From NCBI RefSeq assembly GCF_037975245.1, contig NC_092568.1, forward strand, positions 33,078,501-33,142,500: a stretch of 64,000 nucleotides of DNA. The letters are read 5' to 3'. Position numbers and translations under genes: made by a program. Of the stretch, positions 1 through 11,800 are shown piece by piece (position 1 is the first letter of the stretch; each line of letters starts with the position of its first letter). The notes beneath the pieces are model-generated. The model was not told the DNA's origin. It was given only the letters and a program-made list of their open reading frames with translations, and made no database searches. The DNA comes from Apostichopus japonicus (lineage: Eukaryota; Echinodermata; Holothuroidea; Aspidochirotida; Stichopodidae).

Positions 1-727
1 TGTTTATCTGCCTGCAAGGTCTAACTTTGGACTGACACACTTTAAAGGCATCGAAGACTCGCCCCAAACCGCGTGCCGCCCTCTGCAAAGAAAAGTTAAC
101 TTTCCGTTGCTTGCAAGAGAAGTGTTTTTCTTGTCGCTACAAAATGCAGACAGTAATGAAACGTGATAACTTAATTGTTATCTTTTATCTGGTCATGAGA
201 TGTCCATCGCTGCTATGTACACTGTGTTATGGGTATCGACCGTAGCTGCATGTATTGACTGTGCACTAGTGTCTAATTACCGACGGTAGCAAGCTGTGTG
301 TGTATTCTGTGGGATCGATGGTGGTGTCTAACACTTCTGTTGCACCTCATTCGAAAATAGGTCAGATTACCGGCATCAGACGTTTGTTTGTGCGCGAGTC
401 TTCCCTCCCTTAAAAATGATCTTATGATGTCTGAAAGAGAGTCACTCACATCGATTATTTACTCCGAAAATATCGGAAAGATGCCGTCAAGTATAACGGT
501 AAAATAAAGGGTGTTGGGAGGGGCGGGAGGGGTGGGGCGACAAAATGGAGATTAAAGTATATTTTAGATAATCTTCTACAATATCTGGACTTTTATATGT
601 ACTAAGGGAGTTCTATCTGAGATGTTAAACTTGAAAATTAACCGAGTTCTAGATAAATATTATACAGAGATGTTAATATATATATATATATTAATTTTAT
701 TCTTAATACCATTTTAATATTTAACAG
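1..727. other. Intron upstream of the first galaxin exon
   Basis: No dicysteine-coding exon is visible in any frame here. The stretch is AT-rich with a short TA run near 679-690 and a polypyrimidine tract before the acceptor at 727. I read it as the last intron of the upstream galaxin-like gene. Confidence 0.5.
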
Positions 728-1154
728 GTACCGGAAGACAGATGACCACCAGGAGTGTTGTGGGAGTGTCCCTTTCAGCCCTGAAGAGGGCGCTCTCTGT
801 TGCGAAGATAGCCTGTACAATGACACTGCTGAGGGAGACTCGTGTTGCGATAAACTGAAATACAACACGTTATTCCAGACATGCTGTACCACTGGCGGGA
901 AAAATTACGTCATGTCGGCCGACGACCAGTGTTGCTCCAATGGCGAAGCAGTCGATACGTCACGTGATACATGTTGCGACGGCCTGATCCATAAGGAGAT
1001 CGCGAATGGACAGTGTTGCGGTAACCAAGTGATCCGAGATCCGGTCCACGAACAATGCTGTGGAGGACATTACTATCACATATCGTCAGGTCCAAAGCAG
1101 TGTTGTAACAACAAATTGATTGCAACTTTTGCAACATGCTATGACAATGTATAG
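728..1154 (+). CDS. Galaxin-like protein, 3'-terminal exon of an upstream gene (partial)
   Basis: This is the last coding exon of a galaxin-like gene whose other exons lie before the window. The acceptor is TTAACAG at 721-727 and the stop is TAG at 1152-1154. The frame is read by comparison with the complete gene downstream, where the homologous exon enters in phase 2. About 141 residues are encoded, with nine CC dicysteines spaced roughly 10-15 residues apart (for example QECCG, ALCCED, QTCCT, QCCGNQVI). This is the tandem dicysteine repeat of coral galaxins and related secreted matrix proteins. It is nearly the same as the last exon of the gene at 8885-18567: I count about 16 differing residues, mostly conservative, with none at a cysteine. 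Family membership is clear. The biological role (matrix or shell protein, or antimicrobial as reported for a squid galaxin) is not shown by the sequence. Confidence 0.85.
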
Positions 1155-1655
1155 ATTGGTATTTGGCACAAAGAAGAGACGGTTTCTTTTTTGGTTGTCA
1201 TTTTCTTCAAAAAAAAAAAAAACATTCGTTATTAATCAATTTATCGCGAATTCTTAGTTGTTTGTTTAGTTATCTGATGCAGAAAAGTGCATGAGATATA
1301 TCTAACATGTTAGAGAGACAATGGGTCATACCATTTCCATAAAAGGTATGGCCAGGTTCGGTTTTGGTTATTAACATCATATTTCTTATTACAATCTAAA
1401 CTAACACGATATCTACACAGCCAATGCCATATATTTAGCTCTCATGCAGCCTTTATGTACGAGAACTGGGACAAATTAGCACCTGCCAAGGTAGTTTGGG
1501 CTTTTCTCAGCCAAATATCTACAAAGATTCAAATTCAAAAATTCAAATATATAATACGTCAAATAATCGCACAAACGTTAACTTAAAAATAACTGGATAG
1601 AAAGGTGTTTCTTCCTGTCCATTGGTTTCATTTGAGAGATTTAAACGATCAAAGG
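1155..1655. other. 3' flank of the first galaxin gene
   Basis: AT-rich noncoding sequence with an A12 run near 1209. It presumably holds the 3' UTR. No convincing AATAAA sits close to the stop and I see no ORF of interest. Confidence 0.35.
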
Positions 1656-1659
1656 AGTG

Positions 1660-1905
1660 TTAGCTCAATGAGTGTTAGCTCAGTGGTTAACGCCGGTGCC
1701 TTCCAATCATAAGGTCCCCGAGTTACTCCAACATTAATGTCGTCCAGTTACAGAGTTGTTGACAATTGACATGTCATAATCATGGACGTTAAATATGAAT
1801 GTAAGAGACTGACTTCGGTCAGCTTGCGGCTTTGATAACCAATGAGGCTTCTTCGCAAGTTCCTGCTTGCAGGAGGATCTAAAATACACACATACATACA
1901 TGCAT
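1660..1905 (+). repeat. tRNA-derived SINE, copy 1
   Basis: The head reads GTTAGCTCAGTGGTTAACGC, a tRNA D-arm / box A sequence. A degraded box B follows about 45 bases later (GGTCCCCGAGTTACTCC, against GGTCCCGAGTTCGAGTCAC in the copy at 51150). A shared body then runs CGTCCAGTTACAGAGTTG to CAGGAGGATCTAAAATACA and ends in a CATA-rich tail. At least three other places in the window carry the same body, two of them on the minus strand. Dispersed copies with a tRNA-like head and simple tail define a tRNA-class SINE. It is not a functional tRNA because no acceptor stem closes. Confidence 0.8.
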
Positions 1906-3300
1906 AAAGTAAGTAAGTACTAACGAATTTAAAGATGGTGTGTCGTCTGCTACGCAATTCTTTAAGCCCATTGGCTGAATGAAGAATTTCGTCATTAAAC
2001 TAACCAATCATAACGTTCGATTCGAACTTAGTCCACCATGCAGATCACCCAGTGTAACTGATACAAGGCGGATCTGAGCTTTGTGCACTACACAAAAAAA
2101 AACTCGATTGTGTCACGTTAAATGCATAAATTTATTTGGTTCAAAGATTGCTCAACAGACGAGACCCCATTTTGCAACTACTATAAAAAGTCTTTTCTTA
2201 CCAGTAAGGAAATTGGTGAAGGACGATTTTTCTGTCATCTGAAATAACATTATTTATTCTATAAATATTACATATAGACTAGTCAAATTTTATATTTAAA
2301 ATATGTACAGTTATTACGCTTTTTATACAAACTGAGGTTTCAAGTCCAGATTCACAAGATGTGTACCGATATATTAACATAAATATTCTTTGAAAAGTTT
2401 ATATTATTTATTAATTATTATTTTGTCTTTCAAGACAACAGTATCACAATTGCTGATGCGAAATGCAACATTCATGTATAACCTTTCCAAAGAAAATTTG
2501 GGAATACAAAGTATTCGCTACTTAGCGAAGTAAATACCTTCATTTATTTCATTAACGTTTTGTCAAAACGAAAAAAAAAAAGATATATATATATATATAT
2601 CTATTTATATATATATATATATAAATGTACATATTATTGCTGTTCTCATATTGATGCATGGTGATTGTTTTTCATATTGAATATTTATTTATTGTTTAGT
2701 CAATTGTTTTAGAATACTAAAACCAAATTTTAAACTGTAGTCTGCTAAGATTTCTCAATCACTTCCATACAAAATTTATTTATGAATTATTAATCTATTA
2801 ATGCCACACTAACTTATAATGATTTAACCGAGCTATTTTGGTGACATCTTTTAAATATTTGAAAAGCATACTTAATATTGTAATAAATTATTTTTATTTG
2901 CATATAAGGTGTCCATGTCTCTTTAATTTATTCAATATCTTTCTTTCGCTTAACTGGTACTGCGGTAATCCACACGGATAAGTCATTCAACAACAACAAT
3001 TTGTTTACAAACAGAATGTTAGTAGAACCTTCATTAGTACAACAACTGTAAGGGAAAGTACAAAGTTAAATTGGAACATATTCAAAAAAAGAATGTATGG
3101 GTTTACACGAGAGTAGGAAACAAAATTAAAAACAAAATTAATCTTGATGTATGCTGAAGACTATACCTATAGCCTAACATAGACAAATAATGTTGAATGT
3201 TTCCAAAAGTTGATCTGTTGTTAATTAATATAAACTTAAAAGAACATATCTTGGTTGGGGTTAAAATTAGAATTGTTAAAATAACATCGATTAACAGTAA
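1906..3300. other. Intergenic, partly duplicated flank of the galaxin gene
   Basis: AT-rich and without a supported gene. A TA microsatellite lies at about 2581-2625. The block at about 2485-2680 (CTTTCCAAAG, AAATTTGGGAA, AAGTATTCGC) matches the 3' flank of the second galaxin gene at about 19431-19600, so the duplication that made the two genes included downstream sequence. Confidence 0.55.
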
Positions 3301-3309
3301 CATATATGC

Positions 3310-3605
3310 TTGCAATTTTGGAGCTGACGTCATCATTTTCAATGAAGCATTAAAGGAGCCTTCCAGACTTTTTTAATGCATATTTTAAATAGTGGATATC
3401 TTGAACACCGGAGAAGTTATAGAAACAATATACTAGCACTTATTTTTTCTTGGAAAATAGCAGATTAGATACAAATATATTCTAGTATATCATATATCAA
3501 TATATTATATTATATATTACATATAAATATGTTGTATTATATTATATATAAATATATTATATTATATATTATATATAAATTCTGCCTAACGATATCCTTT
3601 AGTAA
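3310..3605 (+). repeat. Fragment of a mid-repetitive element (family M)
   Basis: This carries GACGTCATCATTTTCAAT, then TAAAGGAGCCTTCCAGA, then GAAGTTATAGAAACAA and TTCTGCCTAACGATATCCTTT. The same ordered motifs end the longer copies at 44080-44575, 48800-49320 and 55525-57150. It is therefore a 5'-truncated copy of that family, and it contains a TATAT-rich stretch at about 3478-3580. Confidence 0.5.
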
Positions 3606-5512
3606 TCAGAATCCAACTTAACTGAACAAAATTATGTTAATGAACTTGATCTTGGGAATTACATGTTATACCATTGTGGTTGGTTCATATAGTATGATAT
3701 GTCATTTCAACATAGGGATTGATTAGGTTTAAACGCAGGGCTGTGCTAATGAATACTCTTGAATGTTCAAGTTTATGGGGTTGAAAGGGGGCCGTACACC
3801 CGCTTCCCCCATTGCAACGCCAATGTATTTATATCCCTTTAAATAACTTTTCGATTCTGGTCCCTTACAAAGTAAAAACGAGATTATTAAATTTTATATA
3901 GAGAAGGAAAAAAACAAACAAACAATAGAACACCTACAATGCATGCACAAAGTTGCGGATTAACAGAACTGGGTAAGAAAACAAAATATGTAATTAAATG
4001 GATTTGACATATTGAATTTGACTGCTTGTCTAAAAGCGACAAATGCAGCTGAACTGGAAAACTGTGACATTTCAGATGTTATTTTGGATTTGTTTTAATT
4101 TAGTTTTCTTTAAACAATCATCCTGAACGCTTTGACAGAGAGTATACCTCAACTCCTAACCAACCCCACCACCCCCCCACTACCACCCGCCCCCACTGGC
4201 CCAACACAACCAGTCGCAAACTATATTGCATTTCCAATCACATCTTAAGTTAATATTGATTTTCTTTCCAAATTATCGAGGTAAAAGAGTCATTCAGATT
4301 TAATGGGAAAATACATTTACCGCAGACTTGTCCAAAGTGATGTGGTGGTAAAAAAACCCATTATGCTTCGGTATTTTCAGGATAGAAATTAACCTGGCTA
4401 TATGAAGTAACTGTATAGATATAGTAGAGGGTGTAGAGAATAAAATGTCATCAAAATTCGGACCAAAGCCTTTTCTAAGGCATGTGTACCCAGTAATGTA
4501 TAAAATGCATTGAGAGCCTAAATAGATTGATGCACAGTGTCAGCCGAGTATAACTTTAACACCTTTGATTTCCAAATAACTTCCTTCTAGAACCTTAAAA
4601 TTTGCCAAAGCTTTCCCAAGATAGTTGAGTCGTCCAAACAATTTGGGAATTGGGGGTTGAGGAACCCAGATCCTGCCATCCTTACATGCCTATGCTTCCC
4701 TTGATTTAGGAGCTTTTGTGGGCAAAGCAAATTTTTGAATTGTGTGGGACATATATGTTAGGATGTAATAAGTTGACTCAAAGTATCATCCAAAACTATT
4801 CTAGTTGCATTGAGCCTTACTCAAACCGACCCCCCCCCCTCCCCCAACTCCCACCCTCTTCACTTTACAGGGATGCTTTGTATACTTCCAATGACCATCC
4901 TTTCATGAAACTGACATAGGCCTACATTAAATTAAGTTAGTACAATATTAACCTGATATCAGCAATACCATATGAAAAGCACTTGTAGCATATATTCGTT
5001 ACATTTACAATGGACAACAGGTGGATAGGCCTAGGCTTTCTGCCAATGATTCAGTGTATACGTTCAAAAGCGTGCGCAAGTTGTACAACGGCGCTGTTAC
5101 AAGTGACAAATATACGGCTCTGTGACAAATGAATACTTCATTTCTCAACGTGGATATTTGGCAGCCAGTTTATTTTTGTAAGATCATGAATAATTCATAA
5201 CTTTCCCTTCGTTGTACTACGAAAAACAAATTCGCATCCCGCTCTACCAACTAACCAATCGAAGGCCTATGTACCGATCATCACGAGCAAGAATGAATGT
5301 GCCTTGACTGTGTGGGATTTGAAAACTATAGTTTCGGTGAATTATATAGGCCCTTTATATAGACCTTGTGCCAAACTCGCAATAAATTGACATATACCTG
5401 TTCCCAAGTTCTCAGTAGTGGTCATTTGTAAAGAAAGCTAGAAGAGAAAGAGAACACATGGGTGGATACAGCAAAAGAGAGTTAGGGGGGGGGGGTAGGA
5501 TGGAGTGATCAA

Positions 5513-5589
<77 letters not shown>

Positions 5590-6272
5590 AATACACCCAT
5601 CTATCTAGAATTAACTGGCAAACATTCTTAGAAATGTAGCAATGGAAAAAAATAGCAATGGAATCGATATTCATTTATGCTAATGTCATATTAGTTCCAT
5701 CTCTGACTCTTGTCGTCAATATCATCGGTGTCCTGAGTACAAGAAACGGGATACCGAAAAACCGGCTATTCGAACCGGAATTGACTCAGCGACCCAGAGG
5801 TATATCATGCTACTCCCGTACAACAACTTCCCGGATGATCTCTACGATCTGTGCTATCAAAGGCATTATATGATATTCGGTGACAAGTAGGCTATATCAA
5901 GGACGGCGGAAGCACTTTTAATCTGGGGGGGGGGGGCACCGACATCAAAGGGCACTTTGCAGAAATTCGATTGGACTGATGCAGCCTTATATTTAGTGCC
6001 CTTTCTAACTCTTATTGTATTATCTTATTTGCGTATACACATCACTCCATCAACGCCCCCCCCCCCCCCTCAAGGAAAATATGCATACTAGCACTGCAAT
6101 ATCCAATGTGCAAATTGGGAAACAAGGAACAAGTTTTCTTTTGAGACAAAATGAGGTGAAATCGTTGCTAATGTAGGAATCTTCCAAATTAGAGTTTATT
6201 TCTTGTCAATATCTTAACAATTTTTTTCCATTCGAAATAGCTTTGAGTTTGACCCACCTAAATTCATTAAAA
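3606..6272. other. Intergenic, no gene recognised
   Basis: It contains C and G homopolymer runs at about 4830, 5488, 5926 and 6058 and a TA microsatellite at about 5514-5591. The ORFs here are short, low complexity and match no family I know. Confidence 0.5.
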
Positions 6273-6275
6273 GTC

Positions 6276-6460
6276 AGGGGCGTAGCCAGGATTTGCAAAG
6301 TTGTATGCACGACTATCTGAGCGGAGCGCCACCATCGGTTGGCGCGGAGCGTACAAGAAAAGTTTTGGTTTTACAAACCCCTCAGATGGCTGGAAACGGC
6401 CCTTCCCAAGTGTTGATCCTGGTTCCCTGGCCTCTTGCTAACTTGAGACACCTTAATTTT
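6276..6460 (+). mobile_element. hAT-type MITE fragment, GCGGAGCGCCACC family
   Basis: It begins CAGGGGCGTAGCCAGG, a hAT-like terminal sequence. It then carries ACTATCTGAGCGGAGCGCC and GCGGAGCGTACAAGAAAA, which recur in the complete elements at 41290-41616 and (reverse) 56253-56652. I could not find the opposite terminus or a target-site duplication, so this copy looks truncated. The 135-codon ORF across it is incidental. Confidence 0.55.
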
Positions 6461-7067
6461 TATGTAGAAAAAGGGCACATTTTTAACCTGAGGAAAAGTG
6501 GGGGGGGGGGGAATTTTGTTAATCGCATATGCTTTAATACTAGACCAATGTTACACTGCCTATTCTTTTCTAATGTGTTCTCTTTCCCTCTGTTGTGTGA
6601 GTTAACAGCTGGGGGAGGGGCTGCGTGGGGCGGGAAGTTGCTGATTGATCCCCATCAGAAAGCAGAGGCCTGTTCTCACCCGTCAATGTGGAAATCTTAG
6701 AAGCAGTTCGCGGAACACACTCTGCAAAGTCTAAGGTTGTCTGCTTTGTTTATATAGTAGATGTACATGCATAGTTAGCATTAACTTAGACCAAATTTAT
6801 GCTGTCACTTTGACGTGTAATATGCATAAAAAGTGAATGGTAACAGATCTAGTAGACCGCCAAGTCCCAACGAACAGCGGCAAATTTTCACTTGTTAACG
6901 TGGGAAATTGACGACGTGGAAGCGTATAAGAAACCCGCGGAAGAGACAAACGGTAAAGTCTATAGTGCTTTAACTATTGTTCGGGAAAAGTAACATTGCA
7001 TCTGTAGGCTTACTTTGAGACATTATAGCTGAATGGAGTCTTATAAACAATGCCGTATTGATAACTG

Positions 7068-7519
7068 ACTTACCCTACACCCATTGAGCATGGTACTTTC
7101 AAATGTGATCGTACTTCGAGATGCATCATCTGCAGCCACCACATTGTTGAATCCAATTCCATCACCAGCCACAGCACCCAACTCACACACAATACTAAGG
7201 GTCACATCACTTGCACAACCACTAATGTCATATATCTGATCTCTTGTAGGGTTTGCATCCAGTATGTTGGCGAAACCAAAACCACCCCAAGAAGCGATTC
7301 TATGGTCACAGATCCACAGTCAACACCATGAAGACTGAGACTCCAGTTGGAGGACACTTTAACCTTCCCAACCATACCATTAACGACATGTCCCTACATG
7401 GGATTGAATCCTTGGGTAGCCGTCCTGACCTAGTACGAATCAGCAGAGAGAGGCTGTGGATGCAACGCCTTCGCACCATTCAACCTCATGGGCTCAACAT
7501 TCAGGAAGGACATGACTAA
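7068..7519 (+). pseudogene. Penelope-like element, C-terminal GIY-YIG region, frameshifted
   Basis: The upstream frame (about 7068-7290) reads HGTFKCDR, RCIICSHH, CTTTNVIYLISC and QYVGETKTTPR. This matches the cysteine-bearing linker and YVG motif of the GIY-YIG endonuclease domain at the end of Penelope-like retroelement proteins. The reading then moves to another frame at about 7289-7293 and continues RFYGHRSTVNTMK, GGHFNLPNH, LHGIESL to a stop at 7517-7519, which is the usual C-terminal continuation. The reverse transcriptase part is absent upstream. I read this as a dead, 5'-truncated copy with one frameshift. The family is recognised by motif order only; no alignment was run. Confidence 0.75.
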
Positions 7520-7925
7520 CTTTTCTTCTGTCCCCCCTCCTTCTCCCCTTGTTCCCCCCCCCTTGACTCCTCTTCTCGTAGCTCTCTTCCACCCATTTTT
7601 CTCCACACCTTTCTGTCTTTGTTCTTATCCAGTTTATTCCCTACCCCTTCCCTTAATCCTCTCTTTGTCCCTCCACTGTTTATCTCCTACCCCTCTTCTT
7701 CCCCTGATGGTTTCTTTCTTTCTTCTCTCCATCCTTTGTCCACTAATCCCTTTTCATTCATCTCTTTGTGTTCACCATGCTCATTAACCTGTCTGTATTT
7801 TGTGCGTGTTTTTGTCCCTTCTGTTACTGTTACTTGTCATTCAGCCTTTGAAGAAGATCCTGCTAGGATCGAAACGTCAGGCCAACTTACTTTTACGCAT
7901 TTTCCTACACAGGCGCTCTAGTGGA
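7520..7925 (+). mobile_element. 3' tail of the Penelope-like element with a hammerhead-like motif
   Basis: A pyrimidine-rich region (CCCCTCC and TTCTTTC tracts) precedes a stem-loop at about 7847-7878: TTGAAGA, then GATCC-TGCTA-GGATC, then GAAACGTC. Penelope-like elements are known to carry hammerhead ribozyme motifs near their ends. Here the order (CUGANGA-like box, helix II, GAAA) is present, but the first core base is T rather than C. I cannot show a closed helix III or cleavage site. Confidence 0.45.
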
Positions 7926-8728
7926 TAAGCAGTTTGGTAACAGTTTTATTTTATTTTAAATAAACAGTTACCTGCATTAGCGAACGTGAAGGCGTATTAT
8001 TATAATTATTAATAATTTGCAAGTCGGAAATATGGTTAATTACCCATGCAGATTAAAGACATCTTTGAACTATACTGTAGGTGCTTCCCCACAACGGCAT
8101 TCACTATCTGACCTATCATCACCTCCACTCACATACCCCCCCCCCACCCCCCCTCCCGATCTCTCCGATCCGGCCTCGATATGCCGCAATTTAGTAACGG
8201 TTTCGTCAAGCAGCGTATATAAGCAAACATCCTTTCACTGTAACATTAATTAATTTTAAATATAACTTAGAGATGAGGACAATCCGTGTAATGAATCGAA
8301 TGTTTCAAAATTGCTGTTACCAAAATAAGCTTAACTTAAGAATTGTCGAAAAAAATTGCTCCATTGATGTATTTTTCATCTCTAGGTTCCGGTATATGGA
8401 TAATGCTATAGGTTGGTTGGATTCATTATGAAATATCATCACGGAGAGGCACCTCAGATGGGATTTATGTCATAAAACGAAAGATAAGGTGAATTGTTTT
8501 ACTCGTGCATGTGCAATTAATAAGAGATCGAAATTATATCCTTTATGCTGGCTATTTACTGTTACATACTGTAACATGACACGAGATTGTTAACAATTAT
8601 AAAATAATTAATTGAAAATTGCATATATCCGCGCCGTTTCATTTGAATTTCATTTGTTCATACTAAATGAGCGTAAATAATTAAAACACAAGCTGGTTGT
8701 ATGTAAATATCTTCTGCTCATGCCGCAT
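7926..8728. other. Intergenic upstream of the galaxin promoter
   Basis: AT-rich noncoding sequence with a C-rich patch at about 8135-8160. No gene or named repeat is visible. Confidence 0.4.
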
Positions 8729-8793
8729 ATTGCGCAATATTTCATGACGTTATATCATGGGGACTTTCCCCATCGGATAAAATTACTATATAA
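8729..8793 (+). promoter_or_regulatory. Galaxin-like gene promoter: C/EBP, ATF/CRE-like, NF-kB and TATA elements
   Basis: In order: ATTGCGCAAT at 8729-8738, a perfect C/EBP consensus inside a 14-bp palindrome; TGACGTTA at 8745-8752, an ATF/CRE-like site; GGGGACTTTCCCC at 8759-8771, a perfect palindromic NF-kB consensus; and TATATAA at 8787-8793. The TATA box is 92 bases before the ATG at 8885, which leaves room for a start site near 8820 and a short leader. Binding is inferred from consensus only. The spacing and order resemble acute-phase or immune-inducible promoters. Confidence 0.65.
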
Positions 8794-8884
8794 GTTTGGG
8801 ATTTGGTTATCTTGTTTAGATAAAAAAAAGCAAGAGTTTGCGAGAGGAGGAACGTAACATCGACAAAAACAAGTCATATTTTTT

Positions 8885-11800
8885 ATGAATCTAATTCCAA
8901 AGTCCATTATGAACATTTTCGCGAGCATTCTATTGCTAGTTGCTTTGGCAGGTAAGTTTATTTTCATTTATATTCAGTCAGATTTTTGTGATTTTGTTTA
9001 CTTATAATTCCCACTAGTTTATAGATAATTAAAAGTATATATAATTGGAAATACATGAGTTTACTTACTTTACAGACAGAGTTAAGTTTTTCTTTTTGCC
9101 AAATTTGATTGCTAAAACGGAGAAAATCGCTTTCGTAGCTGTACATTTATTTTGTTTACTGATGCTTGATTTGTTAGTGGCATTATATGTATATACGGTG
9201 TATTTAATATAATGCGCGATATAAGTTGACATTATTTCTGATCACGAAGGTTCAGTCTGTATTTATTTTTCATGACATACTCTCAGGAATATTACTATAA
9301 TTTCATTCTTGTGATATTATACCTGCATGTACTGATCTTGAATAGTTATAAAATTTGTGACTCAAATGAGATCATAGTGAAATGAGTAATAAATTTGTCG
9401 TCTATGCGTTAAATTGAAGCAATGAGTAGAGATTACATGAATTAGGAATGTTCACTGATGTTGCTCTTTACCACATGTACATTTGGACTGTTTCTTAAAG
9501 TCGTGTTTTGCAAGTATCATATATCCGACAAAATGACAGAACTTCAATATTTCCATTAAACTGGGATTTTCTGTTTTATCTGTCTGTGTTATATTTATTT
9601 TACTATATAATTACCCGCGTTAATTGTCGTAAACAAAAACGTATTGGCCTATGTGGAAGAAAGTCACTACGGAGCTTCCCAATGAAGTGCAATTCACGAA
9701 CAAGTGTTAAAGTTCTTGGTTGCCTAGTTAATTGGTATGAGTTTCAAAGTTATCAAGATCGCAAATTACGTTAAGTGAATGCATGCTGCGCGTTCTATTA
9801 TATGTCTTGAAGAAAAATCGAGTTTGTTCCACAAGTCCGGGGGATATGTTTTCCCTTTCCACGGGTTGGGAAGTGGCCAGGGTGGGTCGGTATTTGCACC
9901 CACGAATAGAATGGTTTACATAAAGTGAGGTATAGATTTGTGTGTGGGGAGGAAGCAAGGCTCATATAGGGTCATCTTCAAGTGTTTCTAAAGATCTTTG
10001 CTTCATTATAAACCAATATAGTCTTCTGTCTGTACCTTTCAGGTATGTTATTAGTCGATCTCCAAAGGTCGTTCGGCAGACCTCCATGAATACCTGGCCC
10101 CCGAACCCTATATAGTATACCTTCTCCAAACACCCAACCTTCACAACGAGTCTCAAGGATTTAGCACTATAAAGTCAGTCTAATATATTCATGCATAAAC
10201 TCTACGGGCTAACAGCTTATTAATCCATATTTTTTAAACTTTCGTGCAAGATTGTTTGTCATTAAACAATTATGAATATTCATAGAATTCATGTGATGTA
10301 CAAAATTAGTCCAAGAATGAGTGGTTTTTATTATGTACAACTATATGCACGAATGAACGTGTCATATTACGACGTATATATAGATTAACAGGCATATGTT
10401 ATATCATTTGTCAGTTGCTATAACACAAGGAGACATATATGACGACCATACAACCTGGGTACTGGGTAAGATTGTCAATCGTTATCATAGTTTTATTACA
10501 TCTCTATGGTTACGGGATTTTCTCTTTCATGAAAAAAAAAACAAGCGGTAATATTTTTTATTTATTTCTTTCTTTGTTGGTTTTCTTTCTTTTCTTCCTT
10601 TTCTTGGTTTGTTTCTTTTCATTTTTCGACTTTTAAAAAAAATAATTTTTATTCCCTCTTTTCCCTTTTACCTTAAGAATGAAACTGTTATTTTAACAGT
10701 TATTGCTTCTCTGCTGTCTTCTAATACTTGAATTATTCATCAATTAAAAGCAGGAAATAATTGCAGGTTTTGTAGCTGTTTTAGGTAAGATGATTACGTA
10801 TGATATATGGATAACTCAAAAAGATGGTGAAACCTGGTTAGCTTGTAAATTTTTGAATGACAGCAAAAGCTATATACTATACACATGCTCCCTAAACTCG
10901 TTGTATTATTATTATGTCTACTCATTATGTATGTTTTCGGACGGATTTCCTTATCACAGAAGGAGAGAAAGGCATGTGCAAGGGAGGTCGTTGTCCAGAT
11001 ATGATATACGATACATCTGAAGAGACGTGTTGCGGGGGTGTCGTCTACAGAAAGGATTTGGACGAGAACAATAACCCTTTGTCCGAATGTTGTAAGTATA
11101 GAAAATATTAGAATATGTGATTTATCAAAGATTCTTCTAGCATGCAGATACTTCACTATACAACCATATATGATATAAGAGTGACTTCCAAGAATAATAA
11201 TTGCAAAAATAGATTTAAAATATTTCAGAACAAAAATAGCACGTTACATAACAAAACTGCAAAATTTATTTGATTGGGTTATTGTTTTACACATATCCAA
11301 TTAGTATCGACATACGTCATAGTACAGGTTAGCCTATACTATACTGTCACAAAACATAGGCCACGAAAAAAGAAAGACTGTTTACTTCTTTCATCTATTT
11401 TTAATGATTGTGTTGACCATATATAAAGTCAATTGATTTCATCAAGTGCTAAAATGTTTGCTTACATACCATTGTCTTATCCATTCATAGGCAGTGGCTT
11501 ACAAATGTATGCCACAGAGACGCAAGCATGTTGTGGGCAAGTCATTGAAAAATCTACGCATGCGTGTTGTGCCATTGGTACATCGGATCCCGTTGCATAC
11601 GACGTGGAATTGGAGGGTTGCTGCGCAGGGGTGGTATATGACAAAGCAGGGAAAGTATGCTGCCAAGAACATCTTTATAGCACTCAGAATGAAGTTAAGT
11701 ATAATAAGATGATAACGGCTAAGAATAAATAGTGGAAAATTCTAAATATCATATTAGGATCAGAATTGCTCGAGATAATAATCTCGTATAATCGTCTGCA

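Noticed and set aside
6293-6700. 135-codon ORF
   Set aside because: It begins inside a MITE-like sequence shared with noncoding elements elsewhere and crosses a G-run. No domain is recognisable.
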